Below are positions 56,316 to 64,000 of a DNA stretch of 64,000 bases, one piece after another. A model generated the notes under the pieces. The model did no database searches. It saw only the letters and a list, made by a program, of their open reading frames with translations, and was not told the DNA's origin. This DNA is from Brachyhypopomus gauderio (Eukaryota > Chordata > Actinopteri > Gymnotiformes > Hypopomidae): NCBI RefSeq assembly GCF_052324685.1, contig NC_135222.1, positions 16,946,373-17,010,372 of the forward strand, given 5' to 3'. The position numbers and the translations under genes are program-made. How positions within the stretch are numbered: the first letter of the stretch is position 1; each line of letters opens with the position of its first letter.

Positions 56316-57375
56316 CTACCCTTCTGTGAATGGGGCGTGACTTTGTTGGTAGGTCTCTAATGGGGGTGGTGCTAGGAGATTTGTCATGATGATAGGGTTA
56401 GGGTTAACCCCGTCCTCTGTGGGTGAGGTACTTTAGGAGAGCACAGGTTCAGATTCAGTGAAATGTAAGTGTAGCTGTGAGCTATGCAAATCCCTTTCAT
56501 GCCTGACTCTGAAAAGCTCTGTAAGTGCTCTCACTAAAGCAATCAAATGTTGCCTTCATTTGTTATTGGATTATGTTTCAATGTGTCATGCAAAGTGAAT
56601 CAGTGTGGATCTACTGGGTTCTGTAAAATGCACAACCAGTTAGTCTCTGATTATTTGTTCAGTCTGCGACACGTCACCATGGTACAGTACAGAGATCATT
56701 TCACATAGACTACAGTGGACACTATTATATTGCTGAAACTGAACACAACAGAAAATTAACTGAACTGCAAAAAATACCTTAATTTATATGGCCAGGGTTT
56801 AAGTTTCCTTGAAAAACTATAAAACAGCAATAGACTAGGTTATATAATAAAAATTAACATAGCCTAATCAGATCTCTTTGAGAATGCATGCTATTTAGAA
56901 CTGTAATACTCTGAGACTTTGTGTCAAAGCCAAATGTCTCCAGCAGCAGCTCAGGGGTGTTGACACTTGACCTTGACCTGACACTTGACCTAGTAACAGC
57001 AGCACATGTTCAGCCTCACCCTGAACATCTGGCCCTTTCATTTTCTGAAATACAGAAACGGAAGAAGACTTTTTTTCATTTTAGGAATATTTTAATTAAT
57101 TAAATATAATAAGATGTATAAGCAATATGGTGACTGTTTTATGTTGAAGAGCATGCTTTGGTGGTAAAGGATTGAAACTGTGGCAGGATCAGGAATAACA
57201 TAGCCACAATAAATAAATACCACAATAAATGCGTGTGTGATGTGTAATAATGTGCTCAGATGTTAATGAAATTAACATCATCTGTTAAAGATCTCACGGT
57301 TCTGCCTGTGTGCTTTCATAAAGTGATCATTTGTATTTTTCTTTGTTTCACTGTCAATAAAAGAATTTGTTAAGA
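56316..57375 (+). other. kcnh1: kcnh1 3' UTR
   Basis: AT-rich sequence after the kcnh1 stop codon, running to the poly(A) signal at 57356. It contains a TAGGGTTAGGGTTAACC stretch near 56394. Confidence 0.55.
57356..57361 (+). terminator. kcnh1 poly(A) signal candidate
   Basis: AATAAA about 1.04 kb after the stop codon. Another AATAAA lies at about 58279, so the 3' UTR could be longer. Confidence 0.5.
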
Positions 57376-59639
57376 TATATGAAAGAACAGCTCATTTTGC
57401 ACTTTAGTGCAAAGTCTATGGTCATAGTTATATGCATCATTTGAATGAGCTGTGAGATGGAGAGATTTAGTGATCACTATTGTAGGTGCTTGTGTCTGAG
57501 ATGAACTAGGAGCATAACAGGGTTCCTGAATGGTTGGAATGGGTGGTGGCCAATCACAGGTCTTGCTGTGTTTTCCCTGTTACAGTATTTCGAGTCCTGA
57601 GTCATGATCTCACCACCTAAATGCAGTGTGCTGTTAGGGCAAAACATGCATCTGTGCAAGACATTGTATCTATGGGATTGATGGGGAGAAACTTTAAAAT
57701 AACAATCTTTAAGAAGGTCACAAGCTATAAAAGCTGCATGCTTTAGCTTTTATGTACAATAAATCATTCTTTACATATTTTAGCCAGTCTGAAATATCTA
57801 GTATTGTCTATTTTTTTACCACATACTGTATATATAAAACTCAACATTTTGTAGTTACCATAGATTACAGTTCAGTTTACAAAGGTTTCTTGTTAAATTA
57901 TGTTCATGTGAAATGTCCAAAGACAGCTAAGTTGCACTTCTGTTTGTTCTAAATACAGGATTCTATGCCTGAAATCTGTAATGTTCTATGTGAGTCTGAA
58001 TGCAAACACAGTTTTATGGAAACAGGTTTTCTTTTGTGTTTCATTTGCGTTTTCATACATGTGATGATACATTTCTGTACTGTGGATAATGAACAGATTC
58101 CCATATCTGTCATTCTTGCATCTCCAACATCACGAATGCCTTTTGTGCAACATTCCCATAACCTGCTCTGATCCTCACCTCTCATACTGATGTTTCCTAG
58201 CGTTAAAAAGACCAATGAACTCCGTGTCATGTGTCTGTTCATGTTCATCTTTTTAGAAACATGTAAACAAGAAGCACAATAAAGTGGCTTGTCAACACAA
58301 CGTCAAATATTCAAATTAAACTGTTGTGTATTGTGGATCTCTGCATTTGTTTTTTAAAAAGGTGAAACATCACAAAGAACATCACAGAACATGCATGCAT
58401 ACATGTAACCCTACTGGCAGTCCAAGTGTTCATGGGTACTTGTTTGTCAAAATCAATTAAAATAGGTCAGCAATGAAATGATACTGTTACTGATTTAAAG
58501 TAAAAAGTACTGTTTAAGTGTAGCTGCACTGTTGCCTGAATGTGGTAATTAAAGAGGTCTTTTTTCTCTGGTGCAGTAATCTGATTAGAACCACAGAGCC
58601 TGTCTCATCCTCTGAGGATTTTGAGACAGATATTTGATTAAGCCAAGAGCGCATTTTAATCACCTGTGTTACTCACCAATTAAAACATTCTCACAAGCCT
58701 CGTAATTGCATTCTGGAATGAACATTCTGGAATGAACTTTGTTGAAGGGTGCAGGCACACTTTATCATCGTTAGAGGTTCGTTTAGGGGTAAAAAGTAAA
58801 AATGATATGACAATCAATTTACTTTTGCAACATTAAAAAGGTTGTAATCTATCCCTCATACTGTTGGATAAGCCTTTTATAGTATTTAAATTACACTCTG
58901 TTCATATTTATCTGTTTGCAGTGCAGTTACACAGGTCTCTTACCCAACAGTTCAGTCCCCAAATGTTGCTTAAAATGCAGGGTACTTGTAAAGTTCACTA
59001 AAATATCTTGTGTAATTGTATTTTTAATCTACAAAGCACTGGCAGTGTTTTTTATTTTCTCAAATGTCCAAAACATGTCACTGTATTCTTGTGATTTAAG
59101 ATAAATAGCTGCTTTATTTTATGCTAATTAAAAAAATGTAATATCTACTTGTAAAGAGTCTCTGAAAAGCACCATATAAAAAATACACCACAACAATTAT
59201 AATTATGATTATTATTAAAGGGGTCCAAATTGAAAAACATTGTGTAGCTGAAATAAAATAAAATGAAATTGCATTAATCCAACAGTTGCATCAGCATGGA
59301 TTGTAACCTTATGGGCCATACCATCATGGGCTGTACCATGTTTATGTGTACAGTTCTTACTGTGTGTTTGTCAGTAATGATTGAACTGCATGTTTATGTA
59401 CAGCAATTCCTGTACTGTGGGTTTGTGGCAAGTAATTACTGAACTGTATGTGTTGCACATTAATATGTATAGTAAACTAATACTGGTCTGCAGAGAAAAC
59501 CAAAGTATATCTGATGGGCTAAACCCCTGTAAAGTAGATCTACCACAGGCTGTACTGTAGGTAGAACCATAGAAGTACAGGCTGTACTACAGTACTGCTG
59601 ATATTCACTCAGTACTGCTGTTACAGTCCTTCACGCTGC
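57376..59639. other. Intergenic DNA, no gene seen
   Basis: AT-rich unique sequence. At 59145-59220 GTAAAGAGTCTCTGAAAAGC followed by an ATTATTATTA run looks like a decayed L2-type tail. Confidence 0.5.
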
Positions 59640-59910
59640 ACCTCTCACTACTGTTTGTGCTCATTTGTGTTTATGACTGGGTGAATGTGTTTAATAGTCT
59701 GTTTATGAATGAGTGAGTGTGTTTATTACTGTGTTTATGACTGGGTGACTGTGTTTATGACTGGGTGAATGTGTTTATGACTGGATGAATTTGTTTATGA
59801 CCGTTTATGAATGAGTGAGTGTGTTTATGACTGGGCTAATGTGTTTATGAGTGTGTTTATGAATGACTGAGTGTTTGTGACTGGGTGAGTGTGTTTATGG
59901 ATTTTTGAGT
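59640..59910. repeat. TTTATGACTGGGTGAATGTG-type repeat
   Basis: About ten imperfect 16-22 base units (GTGTTTATGACTGGGTGA, GTTTATGAATGAGTGAGT). Confidence 0.88.
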
Positions 59911-60379
59911 CATCTCTGAAGCAGATGGCTACCTGGAGCAAAACAGAGAAGGTGTTCTGATTACAAAAACGTTGGACGAATATTAAATCACGAGCATGTA
60001 GATTATGTACAGCTACGATTGTGTGTCCAAATCACAAATAACAAAATTCCCCTTGATTCATAAATCTGAAATTAATACACATTGGTTCACTTGACAAACA
60101 TTTTTCATTCTAGGTAATACTGAATTTATGTTTACAGCATTTAGCTCATTGTGTTGTTTGGGTCACCATGGCAAAAATGCGTAAGCTAGTAAATTATGCT
60201 GGAGCCCTTGTGCTACTGATAGGGACAGAAAATCCACCCAGTATTATGTGTAAAACTGTGGGGTCGCTACGGTGATGCCACATTAACAGCTGTGGGCTGT
60301 GGGAGGAGCTCCTGTGCTCTCCTCCTCTCTGTCATTTGTTAAACTGCAATGCAGTACCAGGACTCACCCATGCCTGTCT

Positions 60380-60645
60380 CTACCTCCTCTTCTCTCCCTC
60401 CTTCTCTCACTCCCTCCCCTCCTCTCCCTCTCTCCTTTCCCTTCTCTCCCACCCTTTTCTCTTCCTCTCTTCATGTCTTTCTATCTCCCTTTCTCTTTGT
60501 CTCTCCCCATCTCTCTGCCTTTCTTTCCCTTCTTCCATCTCTCCTCTTTCACCCTTTCACTTTCCCTTTCTCCATCTAGCATTTCATCTCTCACTCACCC
60601 CTTTATTACTCTCCCCTCCTCATTCATCCTCCTCTCTGCAGTATC
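60380..60645. repeat. Long pyrimidine tract
   Basis: About 265 bases almost entirely C and T on the plus strand, ending CTCTCTGCAG at 60642. It could act as a very long polypyrimidine tract; the sequence behind the AG has one open frame of 16 codons ending TTGTTGTGA. Confidence 0.85.
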
Positions 60646-62282
60646 CTGTAGTAAACCCCCACGAGTGCTGCAGATAGGAGACTTGTTGTGACACCCCCTC
60701 CACCCCACTACCCTTCAGCGTGCTAGACTAGAGTACATTAAGCAGTGTTATAGCTCCCCCTAAAGGCAGGAAATGGCACACCAGCAAGCAGTATCCCAAA
60801 AATTAGCAATATTATTTAATGGACATTCCGTCCATTATTTTGCATAGTGAGGTCTGACATTAAAATTTGATTCTGATATATGAATTACACATGACAAAAT
60901 TATAAATTTATAGTAATATATGCTCAATCAATTACACAAATGTATTAGGACAGTTATGGATCTGCAGAACCTGAAGACACCTTTTTTTTGTAAAGGTTTG
61001 TCAAAACAGTGAGCATTTGATATTTGTGAAATAACTGATGTCATAGAATCCAGCACGGGTGCTCTGATTGGTGGAGAGGCTGGGATCATCTGCTCTCACT
61101 TGCAGTGATAAATGCTGAGTGGACGCTCCATCTTCCAGCCCCACCCCCTTCCCCCCCTGAGGTCATGGCCTTCTTTTATCCCACAGGTTTGTTTTGTTCC
61201 GTCCTGGTTGAACCTTCCAGTGAGAGAGTTCTGCATTAGGATCATATGAGCGTTTCTGCAGGGACACGGAGGGTGTAACCTAACAAATGTGCGGGGTCAA
61301 CTGGTAAGAACTGCATTCCTCTTTATCTTATAGAATGTGATGGACTTACTCATTTATCCAGTTATAAGGCAGTAGTGCAGATGGATAAGATAAACAGTTG
61401 TTTTAGATTCAGTTATGAGGGCCAGAAGTTGAATTGTTGATGCAAATTAGCACTGAATGCAATTTGAGTCATTGGAAAAATGCTTTTTGAGTTGCTAAAA
61501 AAAAATGTTGAGAACCTCAGTGTAATTTACAGAAAGACTTTAAGTTTGAAATTATTCATTATTAACTTTCACCATAGAATATTAGTCATTACTCCCACTC
61601 CGGAATCGTTACATTTGTTTTATCCTATATGTGAAAACATCACTTTGCCAACACATCTGTAAGGATTAGTGTTAGTAAAGAGGGCAGGGTTCCGAGAGCT
61701 CCTCTCCCACCCACCTTGTTTCAGGATATTACCGCTGGGAATACAGGTATGAGAGTCTTGAACTGGGCAGGACCCAATGCAAACAGTTGTGTTGTGACAC
61801 TGTGGAGATGTAGAAGTTGGGAGGATGCTGGAGGCGAGTGGTGGGGTCACACCGACGTCTGACCACCTGCCCTCTGTTGCGCCTGTGTGGACGCAGCACT
61901 CGGGCTCCACGTCTGCTGGATATCCAACTGGATTTGTGCAGACGTACAAAAATACATGCCTACTTTTACAATCTAGGAGCAAATTAGATTGTCCTCGTTT
62001 AATCTGGCCAATCCCATGCCATCTTAGGAGATGTACAGTTTAAGAAGGAAACAACAGAGGAAACGCAAGGCCGCTAACAATGCAGCTGTGACTACGTTTC
62101 CCATCATGCCTGTGGGGACACAACAATGAGCACCTCTACAAAGTGCTGGATCCCTCTGCAACCAGCTGGCCTGGGCATCACCAGCACACACTGAACAATT
62201 GAAGGGTTTATTATTTCCACCATGCTCAGCACTGAACAGAATGTATTCAGTATATACAGAATATACGGTCAGGATGTATACA

Positions 62283-62333
<51 letters not shown>

Positions 62334-63039
62334 ATGTGAACAGTATATACAGAATATAAATTTCAAGGAAAACCTTGCTGCACATTAGACTCCACATTAC
62401 AATCACCGAGCACTGTAACGTAATATGACAGTAATAATGAAGCCGTCCTGAAGCGTGTTGGGCTGAGCTGAGCTTCTCTGTTAAAGGTTTCCCAAGGCCA
62501 CGCTACTCAGAAGCTGGCTCACCAAGTCCAGGCCCAGACTGCTGGTGCTCCTGGCAGGTTTGAAGAGGCCTCAGGTCACACTCACGAAGCGGAAAAGGAT
62601 GAAGCGTACCAAAGTTGTCAAGGCGACATAAGCGGAAAATAAAGAGGTAAATATAGAGGTAAGAGCTTGTATAGACAGACTAAGAGTCTGATAAAGATCA
62701 TACTTTTAATGACAAATTTATAAGGTCCTTGACAAATCTGTAAGTCTGGGTGTGGCAAAACAACCCCCCACTCCACAGATACACACTGATGCACTGAACA
62801 CAAGATATTAACTGATTGTCAACCAGTTAACAAAGGTCAGCTGTTCAGGTCCAGTGATGACTTAAACATCCACATATATTTCACACTGACGGTTTCTCAT
62901 GGTCACTTCACAGTTTGCAATTGTGCATTCGGCCAAATGACTAAATCAGGGTGAATTTGTCAATGTAAAAAACATTGTTACAGTAGTATGTTTTTAAGAT
63001 ATGTTTGACACCGTGTGAGGAACGGTCCTGTCATTGCAG
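60646..63039. other. Intergenic DNA with an AT microsatellite
   Basis: Includes an AT microsatellite (62285-62327). Around 61240-61304 a GC-richer stretch ends CAACTG then GTAAGAACTG and could be an untranslated exon with a donor, but nothing conserved is visible. Confidence 0.4.
62285..62327. repeat. (AT)n microsatellite
   Basis: About 21 AT units. Confidence 0.95.
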
Positions 63040-63161
63040 ACCCTGCGGTCGGGACACACGTCACGCTGGCGTTTGGCCCGGAGTTGGCCTGCCTGCAGGA
63101 GAGATGGAGGGAGCCATGGAGGAGCCGTCACTCTGGAACTCCACAAACTACAAGTCCATAC
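63040..63161 (+). CDS. Possible first coding exon of an unidentified gene
   Basis: Bounded by an acceptor TCATTGCAG (63031-63039) and a donor GTAATG after 63161. Contains two in-frame ATGs at 63104 and 63116; the second is in a strong context (GAGCCATGG) and gives MEEPSLWNSTNYKSI before the donor. The GC content is higher than the surroundings. I do not recognise the protein, and the rest would lie right of the window. It could equally be chance. Confidence 0.25.
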
Positions 63162-64000
63162 GTAATGGGAGGTGTCAGTCTGTTGTGAAACCAGAGAGCA
63201 GCACGAAGGATCAGACTGACGCTCACCTGACTAACGTTTGGACCCACTGTTACCATGCATATGGTATTTATGCGTGCCTCCTTTTAAAAAATATACGTTA
63301 TGGTTTATGACATGGCACTGCGTGTGACTGGACCTTATTTTTTGGTGACAAATCCCTGGTTGAACAGAAGAGTTTTTCATCCTTTGTTTTCTGGTCAGTT
63401 TTTGATGACTACAAATTCAGGTGATTGTGTGGGTGGTTGGAACAGGAGAATGAGTGGATATTTCAGGGCTCTGTGGTGGATAGACTGTAGTGGGGGTTGT
63501 GATATAAAAGCTAAAGGCTACAGCAGACTGATTGCGCTGAGCTAATCAAAACAAATACAGATATTCTTTGTTATCCCGTTATCTCCCTGCCATAAATCCC
63601 ACAACACATTTGACAGTGTTACAGTAAATACAAATACTGCACCAGCTGCTGGAACGTTTACTGTTAGAGGGAAGCAAGCCAGAAGACCCTGCGATGTGAA
63701 GAGTGTTCAAAGAAGAGAGTTCTCACTGAACAGAGTGCACACAGAAGAGTGTGCTCAGAGAAGAATGTGCTCACAGTAGAGTGAGATTGTTTTGATATGG
63801 GACATCAATCTTTTTTTTATTTTGGAGGTTGTCTTTTGTAGATATTGTCTTTTCTTTTCCCCCATAAACATCATGTATGCATGACACAAATTCAGTCAAG
63901 GAATCAAATATATATTTTCTCATTTCTTTATAGGTTTTACATAAATAATTTTTCAGCAAATAAACAAGACAAAGACTTTAAGATGTCCTGTTTGCCCTTT
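63162..64000. other. Right-edge DNA, nothing recognised
   Basis: AT-rich sequence with short repeats of AGAAGAGTGTGCTC-type words near 63690-63770; no gene or element identified. Confidence 0.5.

Noticed and set aside
60299-60691. 130-codon Ser/Leu/Pro-rich frame
   Set aside because: Arises from the pyrimidine tract (TCT, CTC, CCT codons); overlapping frames look alike, so composition explains it.
63300-63545. 81-codon frame near the right edge
   Set aside because: No splice sites, homology or codon bias; AT-rich background.

Overview
The window is vertebrate nuclear DNA, almost certainly from a teleost fish. It has multi-exon genes with GT-AG introns, fish-typical CA/GT microsatellites and minisatellites, Tc1, hAT and L2 elements, and a conserved vertebrate gene neighbourhood. 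Five protein-coding genes were resolved exon by exon. Four are complete from ATG to stop with phase-consistent splice sites, and one is cut by the left edge.

Layout: 1-9.4 kb, 3' part of mark1 (+), whose largest intron holds a dead Tc1 copy and a hAT element containing a broken non-LTR reverse transcriptase. 11.4-15.1 kb, an intact creatine-kinase-family gene (-) that lacks most of the catalytic and nucleotide-binding residues. 16.5-22.6 kb, traf5 (-), with an L2 fragment in an intron. 25.0-30.7 kb, rcor3 (-). 32.1-56.3 kb, kcnh1 (EAG1 potassium channel, +), whose introns carry about 4.7 kb of continuous minisatellite and two TTAGGG-rich arrays. 56.3-64 kb, the kcnh1 3' UTR and then largely unassigned DNA with one possible first coding exon near 63.1 kb.

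The order MARK1 / TRAF5 / RCOR3 / KCNH1 corresponds to human 1q32-q41. The added creatine kinase makes the block a mirror of the human 14q32 block (RCOR1, TRAF3, MARK3, CKB). The simplest reading is that the kinase is an ohnolog of CKB, kept in this fish and absent from the corresponding human region. The genes share no pathway: mark1 is a microtubule-affinity kinase, traf5 a TNF-receptor adaptor, rcor3 an LSD1/HDAC corepressor scaffold, and kcnh1 a voltage-gated K+ channel.

The most interesting signals are the putative pseudo-creatine kinase; tandem repeats that have copied splice donors in rcor3 (twice) and traf5; two GC-AG introns that are needed for the correct reading frame; four hAT elements with perfect 8-bp target duplications; and a 3.8-kb minisatellite with higher-order structure that is open in all three minus-strand frames. 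No prokaryotic-style system, CRISPR array or rRNA gene was seen. Family comparisons rest on recalled sequences of human homologs, not on a database search.
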